25,971 bases of DNA from contig JAIYAA010000007.1 of NCBI GenBank assembly GCA_027489295.1, forward strand, positions 1 to 25,971, in the 5' to 3' direction. How positions within the stretch are numbered: position 1 is the stretch's first letter; each line of letters begins with the position of its first letter. The position numbers and the translations under genes are program-made. Below are positions 8,543-16,318 of the stretch, in pieces. Under the pieces are notes generated by a model that saw nothing but the letters and a program-made list of their open reading frames with translations, was not told the DNA's origin and did no database searches. The DNA comes from Sphingomonadales bacterium. GTDB lineage: Bacteria; Pseudomonadota; Alphaproteobacteria; Sphingomonadales; Sphingomonadaceae.

Positions 8543-10495
8543 ATGTCGTCGCTGATTCTTGCGCTCTTGCTGGCAGGCGCGGCCGATCCGCAGCAGCAGG
8601 CGGCGCCCACGCTGCAGCAGCTGTTCGACACGGCGACCAAGGCCGCCGCCGAAGGCCAGTGCACCGAAGCGGTGCGCGCGTTCGAACAGATCGAGCAGAA
8701 CCAGAAGGCGATGTCCGCCCCCACCGTTCGTGCCGCGGTGGACGTCCGCAAGGGCTATTGCCTCGCGGTGCTGGAGCGGGCCGACGAGGGCGAAGCCGCG
8801 ATCCGCCGCGGACTGCCGGTGCTGGCGGCGCGCGGCGCCGGCTTTGCCGAGGAAGTGCAACAGTCGCACGAGGCGCTGGCGAGGATCGCGGTGTTGCGCT
8901 TTGACTATCCCGCCGCAGCCGCCGAATACCGGATCGCGCTGGACCATGCGACCGGCATCGAACGGTTGCGGCCGCTGCTGGGCCTGTCGCAGGTGCTGAT
9001 GTTCGATCAGGACGGCGAAGCCGTACGCTATGCGGGCGAGGCGCGGGCGCTGGTGCAGGGCAATCCCGTCTTCACCAAGCGCAACGTCGCCGCTGTCCAG
9101 ACGCAATATGCCCGCGCCCTGCTCAACGCCGGCCGCGTCAAGGAAGGCTATGCCGAGCTCAAGGACAGTCTGCGCAAGCAGGGCGGACTGGACCTCAAGG
9201 TAGACATTGCCGATCTCACCACCCGCTCGGACCTCGCCATTGCCGCCTGGCTCGATCACGATGTCGACTCCGCCCGCAAATATCTTGCCTATACCGGGGC
9301 CGGTCGCTTCAAGGATTCGCCCTTCACCCGCGCGACCGACATGGACCTCCCGCCCTGTGGCGAGAGCACCGGCCTCAAGCCGGAGGATTCCGCGATCGTC
9401 GAATTCTCGCTGGCGGATGATGGCCATGTGAACGGTGTGCTGCCGATCTATGTGCCGGCCGGGCGCACCGCCGCCGCCGCCTTTGCCCGCGCCGTCTCCG
9501 GCTGGTCGTGGACACCGGAAGCGGCGAAGAGCATTCCCGTACTGTTCCGCGCCACGACGCGCGTCGAACTGCGCTGCACCACCGGCGTCGATCGGCCGCC
9601 GCTCACCGCGCCGCTACAGCAGGCCTTTGCCGACTGGCTGGAGACGCAGCACGTCGCCGACCATGGATGGTCCGGACTGCCGGCCGCCAAGGCGGCGCCG
9701 CTGGAGCGTACGGCGCTGGCCGAGGCGCGCGCAAAGGGCGACCGGCCCGCCATGCTCGCCGCCGCGATCGCGCTGGGAGAAAATGCCGTCACCGACCCGC
9801 TCGAGCGCAAGAGCGCGCTGGCCGAAGCGGTGGCGCTTGCCGACGCGCTCTCGGCGCCGATGGCGGTGCGCGCGCATCTCGCCATCACCGCGGTGAGCAT
9901 CGGGCATGAGTATCGTACGCAGGACGCGGCGCTGCGGGATCTCCTCGCGCGCCCGGACTTCCGGAAGGATCCGCTGGTTGCCGCGACGCTGCGGGTGATG
10001 ATCGCGATGCCGCGCTTCCGCCGCCGGGCGCCCGCCGATGGCGACACGCTGCTCACCGCGGTGACGGACGGCGACGCGCTGCCCGCGCGGCACCCGCTGA
10101 AGGTTGCCGCCTTGCTCCAGCGCGCCAACATCGCAGCGGCGAAGGGCGATGTCGCGACGGCGCAGCAGCATTTCGCCCTGACCGGCCTCAGCAGCCGGCA
10201 GTGCTCGTTGCTGGGCCTCAAGCCTGCGGTGCGGGGCGTCGGCAACGTCGATGGCGCGTTTCCCATGGCCGCCCAGCAGATGGGGTTCGAGGGCTGGGTC
10301 AAGATCGAATTCGACGTCGCGACCGACGGCCGGACGATCGCGCCGCGGATCGTCTCCGCCTATCCCGCCTTCGTATTCGACGAGGCGGGCGTGAGCATGG
10401 CCAAGATGTTCCGATACACCAGCAGCTATCGGCCCGAAGACGGTGTTGCCTGCACGGCGGAATCCACGCCGGTCATGTTCCGCCTGGCCCATTGA
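8543..10495 (+). CDS. Exported TPR-like protein with two TonB C-terminal-like domains
   Basis: A 650-residue protein starting at the ATG at 8543, where a G-rich ribosome binding site and a signal-like stretch (MSSLILALLLAGAAD) agree; an in-frame ATG 17 codons upstream lacks both. Residues 20-250 are helical, alanine-rich and resemble degenerate TPR repeats. Residues about 265-355 (AIVEFSLADDGHVNGVLPIY through SWTPEAA) look like one TonB C-terminal domain. Residues about 556-650 are a clearer one: GFEGWVKIEFDVATDGRTI, then AYPAFVFDEAGVSMAKMFRY. There is no membrane anchor or Pro-rich spanner as in true TonB, so an energy-transducing role is doubtful; a periplasmic protein using the fold for binding is more likely. 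Such genes are often annotated as energy transducer TonB. Function unknown. Confidence 0.75.
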   Translation: MSSLILALLLAGAADPQQQAAPTLQQLFDTATKAAAEGQCTEAVRAFEQIEQNQKAMSAPTVRAAVDVRKGYCLAVLERADEGEAAIRRGLPVLAARGAGFAEEVQQSHEALARIAVLRFDYPAAAAEYRIALDHATGIERLRPLLGLSQVLMFDQDGEAVRYAGEARALVQGNPVFTKRNVAAVQTQYARALLNAGRVKEGYAELKDSLRKQGGLDLKVDIADLTTRSDLAIAAWLDHDVDSARKYLAYTGAGRFKDSPFTRATDMDLPPCGESTGLKPEDSAIVEFSLADDGHVNGVLPIYVPAGRTAAAAFARAVSGWSWTPEAAKSIPVLFRATTRVELRCTTGVDRPPLTAPLQQAFADWLETQHVADHGWSGLPAAKAAPLERTALAEARAKGDRPAMLAAAIALGENAVTDPLERKSALAEAVALADALSAPMAVRAHLAITAVSIGHEYRTQDAALRDLLARPDFRKDPLVAATLRVMIAMPRFRRRAPADGDTLLTAVTDGDALPARHPLKVAALLQRANIAAAKGDVATAQQHFALTGLSSRQCSLLGLKPAVRGVGNVDGAFPMAAQQMGFEGWVKIEFDVATDGRTIAPRIVSAYPAFVFDEAGVSMAKMFRYTSSYRPEDGVACTAESTPVMFRLAH

Positions 10496-10503
10496 GTGGC
10501 GCG

Positions 10504-10565
10504 GCACCGGCGACCGCGGCGGCTTGATCCTGCGGTCATGGTGCTGCGCCCTGCGATGCCGGTGC
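10504..10565. other. Nested inverted repeat downstream of the TonB/TPR-like gene
   Basis: Eight bases after the stop codon at 10495, an 8-base arm GCACCGGC (10504-10511) is perfectly complementary to GCCGGTGC (10558-10565). Directly inside the left arm, GACCGC (10512-10517) pairs perfectly with GCGGTC (10532-10537). A transcript could fold into a compact branched structure. No T-run follows, so it is not a standard intrinsic terminator. It may be a transcript 3' end stabiliser or a structured leader of the lactonase gene, or chance in GC-rich DNA. Confidence 0.35.
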
Positions 10566-10627
10566 AGCGGGCGAGGCTGGCAAAGGTTCTGCGTTGACGG
10601 CAAGGACGCGAAAGGCTTCCATACGAT

Positions 10628-11725
10628 ATGACCGGTTCTGCACTTCCATTGACTCGCCGGGCGCTGATCGGCTCGGCCGTGGCGCTGGGCGCCTGCCCGA
10701 CATCGCTGCTGGCCCGTGCTGCCGGGGGCGGACTGATCGCCGGCACCTATGCGAACGAAGGCGGGCCGGGCCTGGTGCCGCTGGCGCAGGGGCCGGGCGG
10801 CTGGCGTACGGGCATGCCGCTCGCGGCGATCCGCAACGCCTCGTTCGGGGTGCGCTCCGCGGCCGGGATCCGCTACCTGCTCGACGAGCAAGCGGAAGGC
10901 CGGCTGGGCGTGTACGATGCCGGGCTGCGCCAGATCGCCGAGGCATCGTCGCTCGGCGCCGACCCCTGCCACGCCGCGCTCTCGCCGGACGGGCGCCGCC
11001 TCGCGATCGCGAATTACTCGAGCGGGAGCGTCGCGCTGTTCGCGCTCGATCGCGCCGGCCGGCCGATCGGCGAGGCGCGCCGGATCGCGCACGAGGGCAG
11101 TGGTCCCAATCGCGAGCGCCAAACCGGGCCGCACGCGCACTGGGTGGGGTTTGCGGACGGCGGCAGACTGCTGCATTCGGTCGATCTCGGCGCAGACGCG
11201 GTGTTCGCGCACCGGATCGGCGCGGGCGGCGCGATCGAAACCAGCATCGCCTATCACGCGGCGCCGGGCGCCGGACCGCGCCACCTCGCCCGGCACCCGC
11301 GTCTGCCCATCGCCTATCTGGTCACCGAACTGGCCAACACGGTGACGGTGCTGCGCGCGCATGCCGACGGGCGGTTCAGCGCGATCGCGACGCTCTCCAC
11401 CCTGCCCAAGGGCTTCACCGGCGCCTCGGCGGGGGCACATATCGCGCTCAACCGCAGCGGCACGCGGCTCTACGTCTCGAACCGCGGGCATGACAGCATC
11501 GCGGTGTTCGCGATCGACGGCGCGGGCGGGCTCGCCCCGATCCAGCATGCCGCCTGCGGCGGGCACTGGCCGCGACTGTTCCTGCTGCGCGAGGAGGGCG
11601 GCGAGCTGCTCGTCGCCAACGAGCGCTCGGGCAACGTCGCCCAGCTGCCGCTGGCGAAGGACGGGCGGCTGGGGCCGGCCGCGCGCGGCGTGGCGCTGCC
11701 GGGGGTGGTGTTCCTCTCCGCTTGA
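10628..11725 (+). CDS. Exported lactonase-family seven-bladed beta-propeller protein
   Basis: A 365-residue protein of the PF10282 lactonase family, the fold of 6-phosphogluconolactonase Pgl. Repeated propeller blades are visible: GADPCHAALSPDGRRLAIAN, then GPHAHWVGFADGGRLLHSVD, GAGPRHLARHPRLPIAYLV, and SAGAHIALNRSGTRLYVSNR with GHDSIAVFAI. The N-terminus has a twin-arginine-like leader (LTRRALIGSAVALGAC) ending in a possible, non-ideal lipobox, so unlike cytoplasmic Pgl it is probably exported. Its substrate may then be an extracellular or periplasmic sugar lactone rather than 6-phosphogluconolactone; many members have no tested activity. The ATG at 10628 has a modest AAGG upstream. It converges on the DUF4403 gene with four bases between stops. 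Confidence 0.8.
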   Translation: MTGSALPLTRRALIGSAVALGACPTSLLARAAGGGLIAGTYANEGGPGLVPLAQGPGGWRTGMPLAAIRNASFGVRSAAGIRYLLDEQAEGRLGVYDAGLRQIAEASSLGADPCHAALSPDGRRLAIANYSSGSVALFALDRAGRPIGEARRIAHEGSGPNRERQTGPHAHWVGFADGGRLLHSVDLGADAVFAHRIGAGGAIETSIAYHAAPGAGPRHLARHPRLPIAYLVTELANTVTVLRAHADGRFSAIATLSTLPKGFTGASAGAHIALNRSGTRLYVSNRGHDSIAVFAIDGAGGLAPIQHAACGGHWPRLFLLREEGGELLVANERSGNVAQLPLAKDGRLGPAARGVALPGVVFLSA

Positions 11726-11729
11726 GCCG

Positions 11730-13190
11730 TCAGCGCGCGAGCCGCACCGTCGCCGCGCCTTCGGCCCAGACCGGCAGATAGAGCCCCTGGCCCGATGCCT
11801 GCAGCGTGCCCGTGCGGGTGCGCTCCATCCGTGCATCGATGTGCAGCGGCCCCTCGCGCCGGTTGGCGATCGCGCGGCTGACCTTGCCGAGCAGCTCGGC
11901 ATAGTCGCGCTCGAAATTCTGGGTGAGCGCCGCGCCGATGAAGCTGCTCATGCCCGGTGCGTTCATCAACTGCAGGATGAGGTCGCCGCCGGTCATGTCG
12001 GTGGTGCCGCTCACCCCGAGATTCTGGAAATCCACGCGGCGCGAATTGGGCAGGTTCACCGGCGTGGCGGTCAGCCACACGGTGCCGCGCGTCCGCCCGA
12101 TCCGCCCCGCCACATCCTCCGCCGAGAACAGCAGGCCGACCGCCATCTGCTTGCCCGTGGTGCCGTAGATCGTCGCCTTTTCGAACTGCGCGCGCACCGC
12201 GCCGACGCCGGGGACCTCGAACGGGCGCGCCTGGCGTTTGATCAGCGCCTTCATCAGCACCGGCTCCAGCTCGCGATAATCGGCGATCACCGGCAGGAAC
12301 AGCGAGACCTTGCCGATCGGGCCGGTGAGCGGCTGCATCCTCGGCAGCGGGGTGGGAGTGGGGTCGGCCGGGCGCTGGCCGACAAAGGTCTCGGTACGCG
12401 CCTCCAGGCCGAGGCGCAGCTGCAGCCGGTTGCCGGTGATCGCATAGCCGCCATAGCGCAGCTGCTTCGGCGTCACCCGCATCCATACCGGCGGATCCTC
12501 GCGGTTGAGCGACAGCGTGGTGAAGGACGAACGCCACGCCTCGTCGATCTTCTTGCGTACGCCCAGTTTCTGCAGCTCGCGCGGCAGTTCGCGCTCGAGC
12601 TTGGCGACGATCGGCGCGAGCTTCCGATCGGCCTGGGCAGTGAACTCGATCCGCTGGCCGAGCAGGTCGACATGCGGGGCATCGGCCCAGGCATAGTCGA
12701 TCGCGATCTTGCCCTGCGGCGTCCAGTCGGGCGTGAGCGAGAGGCGGATCACGGCATGGGCCATGGCGTCGGCGGTCGCGGTCTCGCGCGCGACGCCGGC
12801 GACATTCTCGGCACGGACGACGGCGTGCAGCGGCATCGCCAGCCGGATCGTCTCGCCGCTGCCGCCGATCGTCATGCGCCCGCGCGTGACCTCGCCGACG
12901 ATGCGGCACTTGATCTTGGGCGTCTTCACCGTGGCGATGCCGAGGTCGACCCGCTTGGAAGCGACGCAGGTCTGGCCCGGCGCATCGATGCCCCACAGCC
13001 GGCGCGGCACCGCGCGTTCCAGCGCGGCGGCGAGATCGGTGAGGCCGGCGTCGAGGGGCAGGGTGAGAGTGGAAAGCTCCGGCGCCACGGTGATCTGGTC
13101 CTGCGCCTGCGGCGGCGCGCCGCTGCCCCGCTTGCCCGAGCAGCCGGCCAGCGCGAACAGCGTCATCGCCAGAACATACCGTGCGCGCAT
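11730..13190 (-). CDS. DUF4403 family lipoprotein
   Basis: A 486-residue protein starting at the ATG at 13190, which has a GAGGGA ribosome binding site and begins a lipoprotein signal (MRARYVLAMTLFALAGC, lipobox LAGC, Cys17). The 26 upstream in-frame codons have neither. The residue after Cys is Ser, compatible with outer-membrane sorting. The body matches DUF4403 (PF14356) as I remember it: paired beta-rich modules with LPLDAGLTDLAAALERAVPR near the start, the middle motif AWRSSFTTLSL, WMRVTPKQLRYGGY, and a C-terminal NLGVSGTTDMTGGDLILQLM...NFERDYAELLGK section. This is a lipid-binding-like tubular or BPI-like fold in prediction only. Function unknown. It is divergent from the esterase gene across 148 bases. 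Confidence 0.75.
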   Translation of the reverse strand: MRARYVLAMTLFALAGCSGKRGSGAPPQAQDQITVAPELSTLTLPLDAGLTDLAAALERAVPRRLWGIDAPGQTCVASKRVDLGIATVKTPKIKCRIVGEVTRGRMTIGGSGETIRLAMPLHAVVRAENVAGVARETATADAMAHAVIRLSLTPDWTPQGKIAIDYAWADAPHVDLLGQRIEFTAQADRKLAPIVAKLERELPRELQKLGVRKKIDEAWRSSFTTLSLNREDPPVWMRVTPKQLRYGGYAITGNRLQLRLGLEARTETFVGQRPADPTPTPLPRMQPLTGPIGKVSLFLPVIADYRELEPVLMKALIKRQARPFEVPGVGAVRAQFEKATIYGTTGKQMAVGLLFSAEDVAGRIGRTRGTVWLTATPVNLPNSRRVDFQNLGVSGTTDMTGGDLILQLMNAPGMSSFIGAALTQNFERDYAELLGKVSRAIANRREGPLHIDARMERTRTGTLQASGQGLYLPVWAEGAATVRLAR

Positions 13191-13338
13191 CGCATTTCCC
13201 TCGTTGTCTCTCCGGAACGAAGCGGCTGAACCCTCCAAACCCTGATCGCGTTCCCGCCACCACCACATGGCGATCGGGCCTGGCGACGCGCACCCCGGGA
13301 GTTGCTAGACCGTTCGAAACCCTTGGGGAGGACGGACA

Positions 13339-14259
13339 ATGCGGTGGATCATCCTGGGCGGGCTGGCGCTCCTCGCCGCGCTGCCGGCTGCGGCGAGGCC
13401 TGCGCTGCAGACAAGCCGGCTTGAGGGGCCGTTCGAGCTGCACGCGCGCGGCTATCCTGGGACGGTGCGACGCTACTGGGTGTATGTGCCCGCGGGCTAC
13501 GATCCCGCGCGCCCGCCGAACCTCCTCCTGTTCCAGGACGGTCAGCGTGCGATCAATCCGCAGGGATCGCTGAAGGTGCCGGCGGTTCTCGACGCGCTGA
13601 TCGCCGCGAAGGCGATTCCGGCCACGCTCGGCGTCTTCGTCACGCCGGGCAACCGTTCGGAGCGCTACCCCGACGGGCTCGGCATGCAGAACCCCGATCA
13701 CCGGGTTGAGGAATATGACTCGCTGTCGGACGACTATGCCCGGATGACGCTGGACGAGCTGCTGCCGGCGGTGGCGCAGCGCTGGCGGTTTGCCGACGAT
13801 CCCCGGCGCCGCGCGATCGGGGGCACCTCCAGCGGCGCGATCGCCGCCTTCACGGTAGCGTGGCGGCACCCGGAGGCGTTCGGCAACGTCCTCAGCTTCA
13901 TCGGCAGCTACACCACCATCGGGCTCGCCTTCGGAGCCGATGGCATCCCGCGCACCTATGGCGGCGACGTGTATCCGGGCCTTATCCGCAAGCAACCGAT
14001 CCGGCCGCTCCGCATCTTCCTGCAGGACGGCAGAGGCGACCTCGACAACGAGCATGGCAACTGGTTCCTCGCGAACCAGCAGATGCTCAAGAGCCTGCAA
14101 TGGGCGAACGCGAACGCCGACGCCGCCTCGCGGGCCGGCCCGCGCTACGACATCGGGTTTCGCTGGACGGAGGGCGGCCATTCGGATGCCGATGGCGGCG
14201 CCATCCTGCCCGAGGTGCTGCGCTGGATCTGGCGCGATCAGGTGCCCGGCGGCGGATAG
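13339..14259 (+). CDS. Exported PF00756 esterase (enterochelin esterase/feruloyl esterase-like fold)
   Basis: A 306-residue protein with a Sec signal peptide (MRWIILGGLALLAALPAAA) and a strong GGAGG eight bases before the ATG. It is an alpha/beta hydrolase of the PF00756 esterase group, which also holds CE1 feruloyl and acetylxylan esterases and Fes-like enzymes. The nucleophile elbow is GGTSSG with Ser164; the acid is likely in FLQDGRGDLDNEHGN and the histidine in GGHSDADGG. The line EYDSLSDDYARMTLDELLP and the GGDVYPGLIRKQPIRPLRIF block match a subgroup often found next to or fused with SMP-30/gluconolactonase proteins. Substrate is not evident. A cell-wall ester is plausible given the ferulate genes 7 kb away, but that is inference. 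Confidence 0.8.
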   Translation: MRWIILGGLALLAALPAAARPALQTSRLEGPFELHARGYPGTVRRYWVYVPAGYDPARPPNLLLFQDGQRAINPQGSLKVPAVLDALIAAKAIPATLGVFVTPGNRSERYPDGLGMQNPDHRVEEYDSLSDDYARMTLDELLPAVAQRWRFADDPRRRAIGGTSSGAIAAFTVAWRHPEAFGNVLSFIGSYTTIGLAFGADGIPRTYGGDVYPGLIRKQPIRPLRIFLQDGRGDLDNEHGNWFLANQQMLKSLQWANANADAASRAGPRYDIGFRWTEGGHSDADGGAILPEVLRWIWRDQVPGGG

Positions 14260-14290
14260 TCGGAATCGCTCTCCGCGCTGCCGCCCGCGC

Positions 14291-15226
14291 CTAGCCCGCC
14301 AGCATCGCCTTTGCTGCCTCGACAAAGGCCAGGCAGTCGGCCTGGGCCGAGGGCAGCGCCTGCCGGAAATTGATGAAGCCGTGGATCATCCCCGCGGCGT
14401 CCAGCCGCTGCACCGGCGTGCCGGACGCGGCCACCCGATCGGCATAGGCCCGCGCCGCGTCGCGCAGGGGGTCGAGCCCTGCCGTGTGGACGAGCAGCGG
14501 CACCGGTGGAACCGGGCCGTCGATGCAGTCGTGGCGGGGATCGCCGGCGGTTGCCGCATAGTGCGCGTCGAACCAGGCCATGTCGTCCGCGGCGAGGAAG
14601 AAGCCTTCGCCATAGGCGCGGTGCGACGGCCAGTCGGTGCCGCCGCCGACATAGGGGTAGAGTGTCCAGCAGGCCTGCACCGGCACCGGCGCCGGCTGCA
14701 CGGCAAGCCGCTGCGTCGTGACGATCGCGAGGTTGCCGCCGGCACTGTCGCCGCAGGGGATCAGGCCGGTCACCTGGAAGCCGAAGACGTCGGGCGCGTT
14801 CGCGATCCAGCGTGCGGCGGCTTCCGCATCGACCACTGCGGCCGGGAACGGGTGTTCGGGGGCGAGGCGATAGTCGACCGCCAGCACAGGCAGGTCCAGC
14901 GTGTCGGCCAGCCAGGTGCAGAAGCTGTGATGCGTGCCGAGATCGCCGATCACGAAGCCGCCGCCGTGGAAGAACAGCACCAGCGGGCCGGACATGCGAT
15001 CGAGCCGACGGTCGTAGAGTCGCGCAGCGAGGGCCCCTGCGGGCGTCGGGATCGTCCAGTCCTGCACCCGCGCCAGCGGCACGGGCGGCAGATCGGCGAC
15101 CGCGCAGTTCGCCCGCATCACCAGCCGCGCCGCCTCGACCGGCAGCGCGGAGAGCGGTGGTGCGGCATTTTCCGCGAGATAGGCGAGGAAGGCGGCGACG
15201 TCGGGCCGCGGCGCGGCCGGGGTCAT
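14291..15226 (-). CDS. HSL-family alpha/beta hydrolase (esterase)
   Basis: A 311-residue protein of the hormone-sensitive-lipase family (PF07859). The oxyanion motif HGGG is at residues 87-90, the nucleophile elbow GDSAGG has Ser161, and Asp252 (GLDPLRD) and His282 (MIHGF) complete the triad. No signal peptide is seen, so it acts in the cytoplasm on small esters. The ATG at 15226 overlaps the alcohol dehydrogenase stop (ATGA), so translation is coupled; the open frame running further upstream is a shadow of the dehydrogenase gene. As the last gene of the directon after an importer and an alcohol dehydrogenase, it may release the alcohol from an ester. Family members include aryl esterases and monoterpene lactone hydrolases, so the substrate is open. 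Confidence 0.85.
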   Translation of the reverse strand: MTPAAPRPDVAAFLAYLAENAAPPLSALPVEAARLVMRANCAVADLPPVPLARVQDWTIPTPAGALAARLYDRRLDRMSGPLVLFFHGGGFVIGDLGTHHSFCTWLADTLDLPVLAVDYRLAPEHPFPAAVVDAEAAARWIANAPDVFGFQVTGLIPCGDSAGGNLAIVTTQRLAVQPAPVPVQACWTLYPYVGGGTDWPSHRAYGEGFFLAADDMAWFDAHYAATAGDPRHDCIDGPVPPVPLLVHTAGLDPLRDAARAYADRVAASGTPVQRLDAAGMIHGFINFRQALPSAQADCLAFVEAAKAMLAG

Positions 15227-16305
15227 GCGTCCTGCTCCATCAGCAGCACCGGCTTGATCACCGCGCCGGTCTCGGAGTCGTGCACGGCCTGGTCGATCGC
15301 GGCGAAGGGATAGGTGCGCACCAGTTTCTCCATCGGTAGCCAGCCGGCACGGTAATGCTCGATCAGTTCGGGCACGAAGCGCTGCGGATCGATGCCGCCC
15401 TCGACCACGCCGACGATCCGCCGGCCGAGGCTCATGATCGCTGAGGCGTCGATCGCCAGCTTTGGATCGGAAGGGTAGGCGCCGACCAGCGCCAGCGTGC
15501 CGCGCGCGGTCAGCAGGTCGACTGCCGGGCCGAGCAGCGCCGGCACGCCGGTGGTGTCGACGATATGGTCGAACGGCCCGCTCAGGGTATCGAGGCTGGT
15601 CGCGACCTCGGTCGCGCCCAGCTCGCGGCCGAGGTCGAGCCGGTGGGCATGGCGGTCGAGCAGCGCGATCCGGCCGGCACCGGCGATGCGCGCGGCCATC
15701 ACCGCCGCCAGCCCGACCGCGCCGGCGCCGAATATCGCGATCGACTGGCCCGCCTGCAGCTTCAGCGTTTCCAGCACGGTACCCGCGCCGGTCTGGATGC
15801 CGCAGCCGAGCGGAGCGAGCAGGTGGAGCGGCAAATCCGCATCCACCTTCACCACGTTGCGCGGATGGGCGAGCGCGTGGCTGGCAAAGGCGGACTGGCC
15901 GAAGATGTTGCTGCCGATCCGGTCCTCCCCGCGCCACAGCCCGCCCTGATCCGGTCCCAGCGCGCCCAGGAAGTTGCGCGGGAAGAATTCGGGGCAATAG
16001 CCGGGCTGGTGGTCGTGGCATGCGGAACAGGCGCCGCAACTGTCGAAGCTGAGCAGCACCTTGTCGCTGGGCACGAGCCCGGTCACCCCCGGACCCACCG
16101 CCTCGACCACGCCGGCGCCTTCGTGCCCGAACACCGCGGGGAAGGGCACCGGCAACGCGCCGTCGCGCATCACCATATCGGTGTGGCAAACGCCGCAGGC
16201 GACGATCCGGACCAGTACCTGCTCCGGCCCGGGCGCATCGATCCGCAGCGTCTCGATCCGGAAGCCGCCGCCTGCCGTTTCGGTAACGGCTGCCTGGATG
16301 TCCAT
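15223..16305 (-). CDS. Zinc-dependent aryl-alcohol-type dehydrogenase (MDR superfamily)
   Basis: A 360-residue medium-chain dehydrogenase. I chose the ATG at 16305, with AGGAG eight bases upstream, because the frame before it overlaps the receptor gene and adds 27 non-family residues. Catalytic zinc ligands are Cys40 (CGVCHTD), His61-Glu62 (GHEGAG) and Cys168 (LGCGIQTG). The structural zinc lobe has Cys90, Cys93, Cys96 and Cys104. The Rossmann motif FGAGAVGLA lies at 192-200, and an aspartate ends the second strand (LLDRHAHR), which favours NAD over NADP. The sequence style (GSNIFGQSAFASHALAHPRNVVKV) resembles benzyl-alcohol dehydrogenases such as XylB. It would oxidise an aromatic, allylic or terpene alcohol to the aldehyde. 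It lies 13 bases after the receptor stop. Confidence 0.85.
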   Translation of the reverse strand: MDIQAAVTETAGGGFRIETLRIDAPGPEQVLVRIVACGVCHTDMVMRDGALPVPFPAVFGHEGAGVVEAVGPGVTGLVPSDKVLLSFDSCGACSACHDHQPGYCPEFFPRNFLGALGPDQGGLWRGEDRIGSNIFGQSAFASHALAHPRNVVKVDADLPLHLLAPLGCGIQTGAGTVLETLKLQAGQSIAIFGAGAVGLAAVMAARIAGAGRIALLDRHAHRLDLGRELGATEVATSLDTLSGPFDHIVDTTGVPALLGPAVDLLTARGTLALVGAYPSDPKLAIDASAIMSLGRRIVGVVEGGIDPQRFVPELIEHYRAGWLPMEKLVRTYPFAAIDQAVHDSETGAVIKPVLLMEQDA

Positions 16306-16318
16306 GGATGCGCTCCTG

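Noticed and set aside
13241..13278. Imperfect inverted repeat CCTGATCGC/GCGATCGGG between the DUF4403 and esterase genes
   Set aside because: GCGATC is a common word in such genomes, the arms need a G-T pair, and the 20-base spacer is too long for a simple operator.
11470..14325. Minus-strand open frame of 951 codons across the lactonase, DUF4403 and esterase genes
   Set aside because: Low-complexity Arg/Ala-rich translation without family motifs, overlapping three well-supported genes; typical of GC-rich DNA.
15227..16189. Upstream extension of the HSL hydrolase reading frame
   Set aside because: It is an out-of-frame reading of the alcohol dehydrogenase; the hydrolase begins at the coupled ATG at 15226.
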